Shown piece after piece: positions 1 to 11,806 of a stretch of DNA of 64,000 bases. Origin of the DNA: Arctopsyche grandis (lineage: Eukaryota > Arthropoda > Insecta > Trichoptera > Hydropsychidae). The first letter of the stretch is position 1; every line of letters begins with the position of its first letter. The stretch lies in assembly GCF_051622035.1 (NCBI RefSeq), contig NC_135362.1:16343501-16407500 (forward strand), given 5' to 3'. The position numbers and the translations under genes were made by a program. A model generated the notes under the pieces. It was not told where the DNA came from. It did no database searches and worked only from the letters and a program-made list of their open reading frames with translations.

Positions 1-774
1 TTTCGCATGATCATAAAACTTCATCTATTGTTACTACGTATTAACATACATATGTATGTACGTAGATAAAGTAAAAATACTGCAAAAATGTAAATTCATC
101 ACAATTTATACATAGAAGTCTCTATAATGATCTGTAAAATTATTCTTTAATTTTTTTATCGATGTTTGTTATTGGCCAGGAAGGCGCATTGAGATTTATA
201 TTCTACCGGTTTTTTGGTCAAAATTATACCTTCAATACTACCGGTTGTACAAAATATGTAGACCGAAGTACCGGAGTAAGTAAGGTAAGTACCGAAACAT
301 AATAATTTTACATTAGTTAAATTGTTTTCAATTTAGAAGAAAACGTTGTGTCGGCTAGTTTTTATGGATTAGTCAAGGAATGTGTCTGAACAAAGGAGCC
401 GCTGAGTGTGTCTTAAATTGAAAAATACCGAATTAAATTGTATACCGAAAATATCGTTCATATAACTTAAACTTTTGCGAAGATCTACGTTCCGATTTTT
501 TTGGAAACTAATTTTGTTCACTTGAAAATTATTTGAATACTTTTATTAATTTTTAATTAAAATATTCAATAATTAACAGACAGTAAACCTAGAATTAATT
601 AATCTATAATTTATTGGTAACTAATTGAATTTTATTTCACCAATTGCTTAAACAAGCTAACACTGGTATCTAATGGTAGCGGTTAAAACAATTTCGGCAG
701 AGCCGGCCGTGGCAAAATTCGGTATTTTTGGAATTCCTAATCTCAGTTTTCGACATTGTTTTATTTATAAAACA
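1..774. other. Intergenic, no gene seen
   Basis: AT-rich DNA with no convincing exon. Positions about 150-200 carry a truncated SINE 3' end (the GGCCAGGAAGGCGCATT half of the hairpin described for the SINE family below). ACCGG/TACCG-rich words recur between 205 and 445. Positions 695-720 (CAGAGCCGGCCGTGG) look like a decayed terminal inverted repeat of a hAT-like element, but no partner end was found. Confidence 0.5.
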
Positions 775-988
775 CTAGTTGTTTTACCCGACTTCGCTCA
801 GTATTTGTAATATAAACAGCTTAAACATGGGGAATCTGATTTATTCATTTGTTTTTTTATTAAATTTATTTGAATCGAAAAATATATATCGAATCGTCGT
901 CATAGAAACTTCGACTTGTTTTCGATGTTCCCAACCAAAAATTCTTACTAACTTACAAACAAAGCCACTTTCGAAATTATATATTACA
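775..988 (-). mobile_element. Short non-autonomous Helitron-like element
   Basis: Read on the minus strand this matches four other copies in the window (13,391-14,478; 19,231-19,468; 19,865-20,096; 46,524-46,733). It ends with the shared GCGAAG..CGGGTAAAACAACTAG sequence followed by T, i.e. a CTRR-type terminus inserted between A and T, which is the Helitron signature. The other end is the shared ATATATAATTTCGAAAGTGGC-type start, here with one change in the terminal TC. It has no terminal inverted repeats, no target duplication and no coding capacity. Confidence 0.65.
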
Positions 989-3027
989 TTTCAATTACCA
1001 TGCTCACATATACTATGATCGCAATATTTTATAGTCGTCGAACTTTGAAATTTACATAATTTGTCAGCATTAATGTTTTCAATAATTGCAATAAACGTTT
1101 TGAACCAAAACAAGGATTTCAAAGAAATCATAATTGCAGAATTTAGCATTTATAATTTCCAAATTAATGTTCCAAATAAATAAAATCTTCCAACCCAATC
1201 CAGTTGCCTCCTGTTGCCCAACTCCTGTGACTCGTCACCTGTCGCAACGGTATCAAACTGCTCAACCAGATTGCTATTAGCTTAGATATGTATGTACGTA
1301 TGTTATTTGAAATATGCCGATCGGGTTGAGGGATTGTTTAATTTCAGATCGTGTGTTTATATTGTTTGTTTTCATATATTTTTGACTTATATTGTTTGTT
1401 TTCATATATTGATTTATTTTGTTTCCTATTTTATCTTTATTTTATTTTTATTTTTATTTTTTTCTGAGTTTTATTATGATTTCATATGTTATATTTGTAT
1501 TTTGTTGCTTAACATTGATGAGGCTCTGGAGCATTATGGCAAAATTATAATAAATAAAATAAAACGAGATATATACATATGTACATACATACATATAAAA
1601 AATGAATTAATTTTCCAACCGCAAATACAAATTGTTGTTTCAATTTGCAAAGAGCAAATTAGCATAATAACATACACTTCAACTTATTTTTGTGGGAACA
1701 AAATTCCCAGTTAAATAGTTTAACCAGCGTGAATTTGAACCCATTGAAACCCATTGAAGTTCCTTTCAAATCTAAACTAGATGTACATACATATTTACGT
1801 ATAATTAAAAAGGCAAAGGTACAAATTTGAATTTGCGTCGTAATGAAATTTGTTTTCGTTCACCTTTTTTGTATATTTTTTGTGTAAAAATTCGTCAGCG
1901 TTTACATAAACGGATACATCACGTGTATGTACATATGTATGTATACGACAGCGTATACATACAAACACGTGAGTTCACATGTAGGTGGAATATACATATG
2001 TTCGTGGAAAAACAAATTAAATTTCCATTAAATCGATTTGCAAAATACGTTCCAGTGATTTGCAAAACTTCCAACCCCTTTTCTTGGAGTTTTCACGTTT
2101 GGTTTTCCTACCGTGGGAAAATCTATTGAAGGAGCAACTGGCGACCCTTTGCATACGGTCGCAACCCGCTTTGTTTCCATTTGACGCGCGTCAAACAAAG
2201 AAGCTCGGTTAAAAGGTTTCCTTTTTCAATTTCCAAAAGAGTGACAAGTTGTTCGCGTTGACGATACGGCCTTAATTCAAAATGGTGGAGGGTTCATTGT
2301 TGCCGAAGGCCTCTTGCCTAGCCGGCCATCTTGCGCGTGTAATTGGCGCCATTCTGCGCGATGACGTACTTGACATCATTAACCCTTTCGACGTCGTCCA
2401 AACACGTACATAAGCGACTCCCGCTAATGAACCTTAGTCCCTACTTAACATTTTCGGAATGAATTGCAAATTTTTCCTTTTTTTCTCAGTCTAAAATTGA
2501 ATTTATTAGTTGTAGTATAGCAATTTACAACTAAAAAATTGTAATCAATGTTTATTTTTTATAATAAATTCACTATCAAATTTTATGCTTGCTACTGGCA
2601 ACTCATTTTGACGTTTGATTTGCCGGGCGGATCCCGATTGGGTCGTGAGAGCTATTTTAGAGATATTAATTTGACTTTAAATGTCGGTTTGACATACGAA
2701 CATACATATGTATGTCATATAATTTATTTTACAGCAGTGCAAAAAATATTATCCCGTTTCTTTTTTACAAATTCATTTCTTACATATTTAACTCTTCTTA
2801 TTATACTCTTCTAGGAATTGTATTATATAAATCATAAAATTAATATACATAGACATGTACAGCGATAATTTCATTATTTGAAAATAAAAGAGTGATCTCG
2901 TAAATTCAACAAATTTTTGAATCGTTTTCCATGCTTTAGATGCAGATTAAAGTTTTTTTCCAAAGCTTTGTAAAAAAAAAACTGTATCCATGTACAAATG
3001 TATATATGTATATAGTACAAGGGTCTG
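989..3027. other. Intergenic, with a GC-richer island near 2.27-2.43 kb
   Basis: No exon is supported. The stretch at about 2,270-2,430 is much richer in GC than its surroundings. It contains three YY1/Pho-like ATGGC/GCCAT words and a 43-codon open frame starting at ATG 2,282 and stopping at 2,411-2,413 (first residues MVEGSLLPKA). Both are treated as candidates only (see findings). Elsewhere there are T-rich and TACATATGTA-rich low-complexity stretches. Confidence 0.4.
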
Positions 3028-3304
3028 CGTGACGAGAGAAGGCAAAGATCGAAAATCGAAAGATCTGAAGTCGAAAGATCAAAAAAAAAAATATTAATGT
3101 ACGCGCGCAGAATACGGGAGGAAAAACCTGTTCCTCTTGTTCCTGTTGTATCCTGCTCGCGCAAATTAAGTGAGTATGTACGTTAGTATGTACCGTTTAC
3201 CATGCACCATTTTTTTTTGATCTTTCGACTTAAGATCTTTCGATTTTCGATCTTTGCCTTCTGATATTTGCGTTTTCTGTAATTTAACATTCTGTCTCGT
3301 CACG
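3028..3304. repeat. Foldback (long inverted repeat) element
   Basis: A left arm at 3,028-3,090 (CGTGACGAGAGAAGGCAAAG, then GATCGAAAATCGAAAGATC) is matched in reverse complement at 3,210-3,263 and by CTCGTCACG at 3,296-3,304. About 120 bp separate the arms. The arms end against A-rich and T-rich runs, so the transcript would fold back. The spacer contains TGTATCCTGCTCGCGCA, resembling the interior of the MITE family at 32,931 and 51.1-51.85 kb, so it may be a relative of that family. Confidence 0.6.
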
Positions 3305-5352
3305 GTGACCGATAGTACAAACAGCAACATGTTCATATTAAAAGTAAGCAAATAGTACATTTAAGTACATAAATATGTACATATCAAATGGAAAAACGTG
3401 CACTCAACGATGGTCATTTTTTATGAAATACATAACTTTGCATAGATTATATTCTTAGTAGAATTAACTTAATTCATCGTTAATTATTCTGTCGACCACT
3501 AGTTGACAACTTTATCGGTGATATTTTAGATCATTTAGTACATCATACAAAATACAAATATATTTTCCAGGACAATACACTCCCACTATCGAAGCATTGA
3601 CTTGTCAAAATGTAAACCATTTCCGTACCATAGCTATCAAACTACATAGAGCAATACAACGCAATTGAAACTGCGAACACTGCCTGAACAAACCTACAGC
3701 TCAAACTCACCTGGAACTCGCCAATTTATAATTAGGGCAACTGCTGCTAACAAGATAGCCACTCAATTAATGCTGCCACCGCTTGAATACCTAAACAACC
3801 CTTTAATAGTTTCATCAATCAATAACAACGGCCTGACCAATCCACCTAGCAGCTACCTACGCATTTGTACAAATTTGGTTACAAACGACTCATCTGCAAA
3901 TTAACACATTTGTTCATACATAAAGACATATCCGATATGATTAAATATATCATTCGCGCGTGCCATTTAATAGTTTCGAGTGCTTTCCGTTAAAATTTCC
4001 CGCGTCCTTCCGGTACATTCGAAGCGTCGAAATTTTCATAGCCCGCGTAAAATATTCAGCGCACGCGGTAAGCCTGAAAATTAATTATTAAAACCTATGC
4101 GACGCCACTGGATGTTTTTATATTTCGTTGATATGTATGTTCATATCCCTCCGAGTGTTTCACATTTTTTTCTGTGGCACGATTTTCACGGTTGTGGGGT
4201 TTGTTTATTAATTTGCGAACGCGACACGGTCACGCCATTGTCCCATTTGGCCGACGTACACGTGTCCACGAAGATATGTGGCCTATAAGGGGATATTTTT
4301 TCAGTGTTCAAGACGTATTAAGACGCAACGGCAATAAATTACTTTCTTATAAAAGCCTTTCGAATAACACTTAACTGCTGTGTTTTCCCGATAAACGTAT
4401 ACATGCGATGGTATGTGCCAAAAGTTGTAGTATACTACAATATAATATAATAGTTAGCACGTATTCGTGCAAATCTATAATATATCGCATATATGTAAAG
4501 GAAATATGAAACAACGTAGACACTTTCTAGGATTTTCTTTATGTGAAAATAAAGATAGAATGTCAAGAATATAAATCTGTTTAAACAGTAAGAGTTTGAA
4601 TGGGTTAGATTTATTATATAAAGATGAAAAATACAAAAAATAAATAGGAAAAACACTTAAAATTAGCATTAGACATACATACAAAACGTATGGTATGTAT
4701 GTATGTATGTGTGGTAAAAACTGTTTTCCCTAGGGATATTTAAATTTATTTATACAAAAAATACCAGTGAAATTTATAACCCACGATACAATTCGTGACT
4801 TGAATAGCACTGTTTAACAAATTTTCAATTTATTTTCATTATTAAGTTTATGAGATATTGTCAACTAAACAAAGAACTTTCTCTATGCTTTTGAACTTAG
4901 CAGTATAATTTAAGTATAAATAAAATATAAAATATAAGTAAATATAGAATTCGAGTTAATAAAGTTTGAGAATAGCGAATATGATTCAAGAACATTTTAC
5001 AGTTGTTTCCGATTGACGGAAATTAACTTCAAGATCTTATCGAACCCATTGAATTTCAACAAAAACCTAAATACCAATACGTATAAATATAACATTAAAT
5101 GATAAATTACCACCATATTAAAGTGAAGGTTGTTAAATATAGCTCCTACAACATTAAGTCTACAACATTCGCTTTAAAAGTATTCATCAATCATCGACAT
5201 TGACATACATAATATTTAGATCAAAATTTAATTAATATTTTAGGGGCACTATCAGTTTTATCATACACTTTACAAGATGACAGGGGTGTCTATACATTTT
5301 ACGTTTTAATTTTGAGTCGTAATATTTGACAGTTAGTGTCTAATATTGTAAT
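3305..5352. other. Intergenic, no gene seen
   Basis: Mostly AT-rich sequence with no recognisable gene. A strong acceptor-like site precedes 3,571, and the following 95 bases are open in one frame (QYTPTIEALTCQN...) before a stop. A 79-codon open frame lies at 3,665-3,904. Neither resembles a family I know, and neither can be joined to another exon. Confidence 0.45.
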
Positions 5353-5559
5353 TCACCTGGTGTTCTCGACGCGGCTCCGTTTCGCCTCCGTCGTAGATCA
5401 CTTTTCCTTTAATAAATTTTCCGTTTTCGCAGTTGACTAAGACAAATGCCATTATATTTCGTTTAAAGTGGGTCAGAATCCTCGTTTCCGGTTTCGTATC
5501 CTCCCCTTTGTCTGGCGAATCGTCGCCGCCCCAAGGAAGCGTCTTTTCACCTTCCTGCA
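5353..5559 (-). CDS. Possible orphan coding exon of an unknown gene
   Basis: A minus-strand open segment bounded by an acceptor-like TTGCAG (before 5,559) and a good donor CACCAG|GTGAAT (after 5,353). It encodes an acidic, lysine-rich N-terminal half (EGEKTLPWGGDD...) followed by MAFVLVNCENGKF..KGKVIYDG. The base composition is clearly more GC-rich than the flanks, as for the real exons here. The MAFVLV... start resembles the short N-terminal segment of some insect DNA-binding proteins (BEN-type), but that is only an impression. No partner exons were found on the minus strand between 1 and 5.3 kb. It could be a 5' exon of a gene running off the left edge, or a chance open frame. Confidence 0.3.
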
Positions 5560-7107
5560 ACGTCCACTTTTGTTCGAGTCATAATTTCAATACAAAGCTG
5601 AAAAGCCCACATAATTCGCGAAATAACATAATGATCTCGTTTGTTTTAATTATAATATAATACCTACGTGTACGAACTGTGTAACTTTCTCGAAAATTTA
5701 TGTCGAGCGTTTACATTTACATTACAATCTTAATGGTAGAAACGCAATAAATACTAAGTATTTAATACGTAAAATTAATACTTCACTATTTATTTTCATA
5801 CATGATAATAATCGACATTATAAAAGTACACAATATTAACAAAGATTGTATGTTATTCATTAACAAGTAGGCCGACAGTGGTTTCTATGCAAATTAAACA
5901 GTACTAGCAGTATTTTTTTCACGACGTAAATATACTTTGTATAGTTTAGCTGAAGCGATTTATTACATTTTGCTTTTTATGCGCCTGTAAATCGTATACT
6001 TTGAGAGAAAGCAACACGCATTATTAAACACAACAAAGTTTCATTTGCGCACCACTAACTTCTAATACGCTTAAGACCGACTATCTTTTATTTGCGACAT
6101 TAAACTACTAGTCAAATCCGCTTTTCATTTCCCGAACGATAAATCCGAAGAGCGTCGTAAAATAATCGCGAATTAATCGACTGTTTACAAAATAAATAAA
6201 ACAAAAGTAAAAATACGACCCATTCGCTTATTTACACTTACAATAACGAATGGTAATATTATTCAAATGCCACGAAAGTTCGAATGCGTGCAAATGATTG
6301 CGATAAAAATCGTGTGCGGATGATGTAAAACCGCGGATGGGGAGGGTTTAAGCGTCAATAAATCATGGCGATATGAGAAATATGAATAAATTAACTTACG
6401 TTGCGAACGAAACACCAGTTTGCTATCACGGCGACGGCAAAGTTGTCAATCACACACTAACAACAATGTTTACATTCAGCAAAGTTTTCAAATATCACTT
6501 GAATTTTTTTTTTTATAGTGTTTATATTTTTAAAACTTTGAAATATTATGAAATTTTTTAAAATGAGATGATTTTTTTTTAGATGAGATATTCGATATAG
6601 CGTGTTGCACAAAGATTCACTGTTGGATTAGTGGAGATGGAGGGTAGAGGCGCGCGCTCGTAGCGCTACCTCCTCCAGAGTGGAGTGTGACGCGGGGTTA
6701 CCCTTGTTCGGGAAATGGTCTGCGCATGACACAATATCCATTGACAGCAAACAGCTTCGTTTCCGTCAACTTGCCGCCTTCGACTAGACAGCTTGGCGCG
6801 CGATGTCACCCATCGGAACCGCTTCGAAAACAAACGGCTTAAAATTTCATCCCCATTCCGATACAAGCCGCATGGAGAGCGAACGACTGAATCGTTGATT
6901 GATCGTTTATATACAAATACACCGTGTTGCAAAAATATCAACCAGATTTGAAAACGCAATACGAAATCATGACATGAAAAGGTGTTCCATGTCCACCGCT
7001 AGATGCCTCTACCAGTGCATAAAAAGCCCATAACCTCAGTCGTTTTCAAAATGGCGACCTCGATTTTTTGAACAGTTTGTTGGTCGTAGACCTTTTGCTA
7101 TGACGAG
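5560..7107. other. Intergenic, no gene seen
   Basis: No supported exon. At 6,640-7,080 the sequence is more GC-rich and includes a 97-codon minus-strand open frame (6,666-6,959) that I do not recognise. The sequence on both sides of the hAT-like insertion at 7,108 reads as a single older unit (CAAAATGGCGACC upstream, AAATGTCTTTCC downstream), which may itself be a decayed transposon. Confidence 0.4.
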
Positions 7108-7892
7108 CAGGGCCGTGCCTACCATGTGTACTAATGCGAGCAACGCACACAGGCGGCCGAAATGGTTCGGTGATTACTGGTCACAAAGTCACTAAAATGT
7201 TTATAACGGAACATCTGGCAGCCGAAAAGTCCATTATACTAGCGATAACTATAATACTAACGAGAACTTGAGTGCCAAATATTGTGTATTCGCGATTTTC
7301 ATGGCAAAAATTGTCTTTGTGACCACCGCAATATATTCAGGTGGCCGAAAGAATGAGTCGAAAAAATTATATTCCTTAAAATGTACGAAACAAGACATCG
7401 TACTTTTTTAAATGCATTATGTTTTATTGTTGTATACTTGCGGATTGCTGTTGCAAGTTACAACTTGTAACACACCCGAACTATTCGGGGAAATAACGGG
7501 ATTGCAGGTATAGCTTTGGTCCGCGTAGAGCTATTTCTCTTATGTTCAATTATCTTTGTGACTGCCAGATATATTTCTTCAAGGATGCCGAGTATCGGTT
7601 TGTCATCGAAAGAATGATGTCCTAAATGTGGGATTGAGGGAAAAAAACTATATTCATGAATGAACTTGAAAACGTTTGGTCTCTCTTATCGTCTGGTCTA
7701 TTATTAAACGATTTTGGTTTTCTTTCTGTTTTTCTGGTTAATTTTTATTGTGATTAAAAATTTCAACACTATATTTCTCACACAATATTCAACAAGGTAA
7801 GATTTTTGCACTACTCGCATGCACTTCATTTTTTAAAAGGGCGGCCGATTTAAATTTGCACACAAGCGGAGGAACTCCTGGGCGCGGCCCTG
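7108..7892. mobile_element. hAT-like non-autonomous DNA transposon
   Basis: The element starts CAGGGCCGTGCC and ends GGCGCGGCCCTG, short terminal inverted repeats of hAT type. It is flanked by a perfect 8-bp duplication ATGACGAG (7,100-7,107 and 7,893-7,900), the size expected for hAT insertion. The 785-bp interior has no long open frame and so depends on an outside transposase. The perfect duplication suggests a fairly recent insertion. Confidence 0.85.
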
Positions 7893-7947
7893 ATGACGAG
7901 AAATGTCTTTCCTGATAAGAAGGCACTGTCATTCAAAGACTATATTA

Positions 7948-7952
<5 letters not shown>

Positions 7953-8042
<90 letters not shown>
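7953..8042. repeat. (AT)n microsatellite
   Basis: Forty-five uninterrupted AT units. The YIYIYI open frames crossing it are artefacts. It lies upstream of the LINE at 8,752; a similar (AT)n tract lies at the LINE's 3' end. Confidence 0.95.
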
Positions 8043-8044
<2 letters not shown>

Positions 8045-8751
8045 AGTTCGGTCTTTCGTGTCATGCGGGGAAGACGTGCTTCTGCGTTCTTCCCGCTATT
8101 ACTCGCTTAAACCCGGCTATTGCACGAAATTTAATCTAAAAACTTAACCATCTAATCACTTATTTTACTAATTGCATCCTAGTATAATTTAAGTGTAAAA
8201 ATAAACAGCAAATCGGTCGTAAAAAGCGGTTTTATATCAGTTATTTCGAAAAATTTTGTGTCAAATCTGAGCAAAAGGATATACGAACGAGATACATCTC
8301 CTTACCTGAATACAAAAAAGGGTCCTTCAGTCGGTCCCACAGAAGCAATAAATCTTCCACATAATTGCTTCCAGCCAAAAATCTTTAACGAACTTTACTT
8401 AATAGAATAATAGCAAACAGAAACGGTGTTTCCCAACTGTCTATCAGTTCTTTTTCATATTTAAATTATATTAAAGTAATTCGTGTAATTTTATATTCTT
8501 TACTAAAGTTATTATTAAAGTATTAAATTGCAAACCGCACTCACATATATAAATCCGTTGTCTCCAAAGAGGCGTCTCACGATAAAGATCTATAAAAAAG
8601 TAGTATAACAATTGCTAATCTATTATTATCTATTATAACTAACTACTTTCACTTACAAAGTAACCCTGTTAAATGGCATGTAATAACTCATAAGTGATCC
8701 AAGTGATACCTAGGATGACTATCTGTCAAAGCTGACCACAGAGAAGAGTCT

Positions 8752-10326
8752 ATGGCGGTAAGAACTCACTCCTTGAATGGAAATCTCTCTCAAGTACCGC
8801 CTTTTTCTCAACACATCTTGGATAAATGCGAGAAAAATAATATCCAAACCTCCAACAAGGTAAGAGTGACGATGGATGATAGCTTAGCTAATAGAAACCT
8901 GTATTTAGCCACGTACAATGTAAGAACGTTATCGAGTGAAGGAAGTGTGCTTGCATTAGAGAATGAATTAGAAAATATCAAATGGGATATAGTAGGACTT
9001 AGTGAAGTAAGACGAAAACAGCAAAACCAAATAATCCTAAAAAGTGGTAACTGTCTCTACTGGAGAGGGCTACCAAATGGTAGAATAGGAGGAGTAGGGT
9101 TTCTTATCAATAAGAGAATAGAAAGAAATATTATAGAAATAAGCGACATATCGGAACGTATATGCTATATAGTATTAAGAATCTCGAGCAGGTACACTTG
9201 TCAAATCTTCCAAGTGTACGCCCCCACATCTAGCCACCCAGACGAGGAAATAGAAGACTTCTACGAAAAAATACAGGACGCATACGATAATAGCCGTCAC
9301 CACTTTAAAATAATCATGGGCGACTTTAACGCAAAAATAGGACAAAAGGCAAATACAGAAAGAGCAGTAGGCAATTTTGGTACCGGCCAAAGAAACGACA
9401 GAGGCGATCGCCTCATAGAATTCGCAGAACACAACAGGCTCTTTATCACTAATTCATTTTTCAGGAAAAACACCAACAATAAGTGGACTTGGGAGAGTCC
9501 TAAAGGAGACAGAAACGAGATCGATTTCATCCTAACAAATGCCCTGCACTCCGTTAAAGACGTTAGTGTTTTAAGTAAAGTAGATATAGGTAGCGATCAC
9601 AGATTAGTCCGTGCCAAGATGGCCATTAATATAAATTGCGAACGTAGGAAATTAATAAAAGGATGCAGTAACTCTCTAGATTTCGCTCAACTAAGGTCTA
9701 GGAAAAAGGAATTCGAACTCGAACTTGGAAATCGATACGGGAAATTAAACCCAGAAGCAGACATCGAGGAATTGAACACTGTAATTAGTTCGGTTCTAAC
9801 CTCAACAGGTAAGAAATTAGGTGGATTCAGGAAACAGATTAAATTAAGCAAAATTTCAGCGGAAACAAAAAACCTAATTAAGCATAAAAGGAATTTAGAT
9901 AGGGATAATAATAAGCAAGAATACAATCTAGTAAATAAGGAAATTAAAAAGAGAATAGTCAGGGATGTCAGGGATTTTAACAGCAAGCTAATAGAAAATA
10001 CCATTAAGAATAACCGTAGCCTGAAAAAGTGCAAACAGGATCTTTTCTTAGGCAAAAACCAAATGATCGCAATCAGATCAGAGAGCGGAGTAATAATTAG
10101 GAATAGAGAAGAAATCATAGACAGAGTTTACACGTTCTATGCAAAACTATACGAGAACGACAACGGCCAATTCCCCGCTCTGGAATCGACACACGGCCAA
10201 AGAGTTCCTGCAGTATTGCCTAGCGAAGTAGAGGCCGCGCTAAAAACTGCAAAGAACGGTAAAACCCCAGGGGAAGATAATATTCCCATTGACTTACTAA
10301 AATGTGGCGGCCCCCCCCCTAATTAA
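8752..10326 (+). pseudogene. RTE-like LINE ORF, endonuclease part (frameshifted)
   Basis: The 5' part of the LINE protein. From about residue 54 it shows the endonuclease signature in order: ATYNVRT, LSEVRRK, GGVGFLI, VYAPTS, MGDFNAKIG, a W-x-W..N-E-I-D-F segment and SDHRLV, the usual metal-binding and catalytic residues of apurinic-type LINE endonucleases. This enzyme nicks target DNA to prime reverse transcription. A charged linker follows, then the start of the RT region (KTAKNGKTPGEDNIP). The frame is lost at a run of nine C (10,311-10,319) and stops at 10,326. The start ATG at 8,752 is the first in frame; the true one could be the later ATG at 8,872. Confidence 0.85.
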
Positions 10327-11710
10327 TATCTTAGCTAGGCTTTTCAGCAAATGCATCCAGAACCAAGCTATACCAGAAGGATGGAATAACGCAACTATCA
10401 TTTTAATACACAAAAAAGGCGACAAAAGCGATATCAAGAACTACCGACCCATTAGTCTACTTTCAGCGGTCTACAAGCTCTTCACGAAGGTTATTACAGA
10501 AAGGCTGAAAAATATCCTCGACGAGAACCAACCTATAGAGCAGGCAGGGTTTAGGGCAAATTTCAGCACAATGGACCACCTCCAAGTAGTTGGCGAACTA
10601 ATCGAGCGCGCCAACGAATATCAACGGCCATTGTGCCTAGGTTTCGTCGATTATGAGAAAGCCTTCGATACAGTTAGTCATAATGCAGTACTTAACGCTC
10701 TAAAAACACAGGGAGTGCCGGAACCCTATGTGGGACTGTTAGCTGCAATATATAAGAATGCCACAGCTTCGGTTAAAATTTTTTCAGGTACAGATAGATT
10801 TAGCATAGGAAAAGGAGTAAGACAAGGAGATACAATCTCGCCCAAGTTATTCAATGCGGTGCTTGAGGGAGTTTTCAGGAAATTGGATTGGGATACAGCC
10901 GGAGTAAGCATCAATGGTCGCTTTTTGAGTCACCTTCGGTTCGCAGACGATATAGTTTTAGTAGCTCGTGATTCAGCTGACCTACTTATCAGACTAACAC
11001 AGCTGGACAGGGAAAGTAGAAAAGTAGGATTAAAAATTAACGTAGATAAGACTAAACTAATGTTCAATAGTTATTGCATGCCTGATAGCATCCCCTTAGA
11101 TGATAAACCAGTAGAAGTAGTAAATAATTATTTATATTTAGGTCAAATAATTGACATGTCTGGTAGTAAAAATGAAGAGATAAAGAGACGTATGAAATTA
11201 GGGTGGAGTGCATTTGGACGGATGAATGCTGTTTTTAAATCAAAAATGCCACTCTGCCTGAAGAAAAGGATCTTTGATCAATGCGTTTTGCCAGTGATGA
11301 CGTATGGATGTGAAACTTGGACACTGAACGCCAAGATGCAAAATAAAATCCAATGCACTCAAAGAAGTATGGAACGCTGTATGCTTGGCATAACGAGGAA
11401 AGACAGGAAGCGGAACACGTGGGTGAGAAATATGACAAGGGTAGTGGACATAGTGGATAGAGTGAAGAGATTGAAATGGCAATGGGCGGGTCACGTAGCT
11501 AGGAGGATGGACGAAAGGTGGACAAAAGAAGTGCTTGAATGGTACCCGAGAGAAGGCAAAAGAGTAAAAGGAAGACCGCAAGGAAGATGGGTGAACGAAA
11601 TTAGGAAAATGTGCGGAATGAGATGGATGAGTGTTGCGCAAAACAGAGACGAGTGGAAGCGTGTTGGAGAGGCCTTCATCCAGCAGTGGATGGCGAATGG
11701 CTGTAAATGA
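10304..11710 (+). pseudogene. RTE-like LINE ORF, reverse transcriptase part
   Basis: Continues the same protein in the next reading frame after the C9 run; a run of eight C would keep the frame open. Reverse transcriptase blocks are all present: LIHKKGDKSDIKNYRPISLL, QAGFRANFST, DYEKAFDTV (motif A aspartate), GVRQGDTISP, the FADDIVL catalytic box (motif C, residues about 216-222 of this segment) and VDKTKLMF. The C-terminal region has YLGQ, YGCETWTL, WAGHVARR and GRPQGRW, typical of RTE/BovB-like elements. No in-frame stop occurs before the natural end at 11,710. Apart from the single frameshift the element looks young; the extra C could also be a sequencing or assembly error. Confidence 0.87.
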
Positions 11711-11716
11711 TGATGA

Positions 11717-11718
<2 letters not shown>

Positions 11719-11797
<79 letters not shown>
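11719..11797. repeat. (AT)n microsatellite between two LINE tails
   Basis: About 39 AT units at the 3' end of the plus-strand LINE and also at the 3' end of the inverted copy that follows. It forms the centre of a large inverted repeat. Confidence 0.95.
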
Positions 11798-11799
<2 letters not shown>

Positions 11800-11806
11800 G
11801 TATCAT

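Larger units (their letters stand above)
8752..11718 (+). mobile_element. Nearly full-length RTE-like LINE retrotransposon
   Basis: A non-LTR element with an apurinic-like endonuclease followed by a reverse transcriptase in one coding unit, here split by one frameshift. The 3' end is a TGATGATGAT microsatellite running into (AT)n, as in RTE-clade elements, which end in short tandem repeats rather than poly-A. The 5' boundary was not found; the 5' UTR probably starts somewhere between 8,050 and 8,750. Related but 5'-truncated copies lie in inverse orientation at 11,807-12,669 and 39,342-39,727. No target duplication could be assigned because both ends abut AT repeats. Confidence 0.85.

Noticed and set aside
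6666..6959. 97-codon minus-strand frame as a transposase or gene
   Set aside because: No conserved motif recognised and no splice partner; it may be part of an old transposon but cannot be supported.
7893..8147. Open frames with YIYIYI runs (also at 11,240-11,884)
   Set aside because: Translation of AT microsatellites; the longer minus frame is antisense to the LINE.
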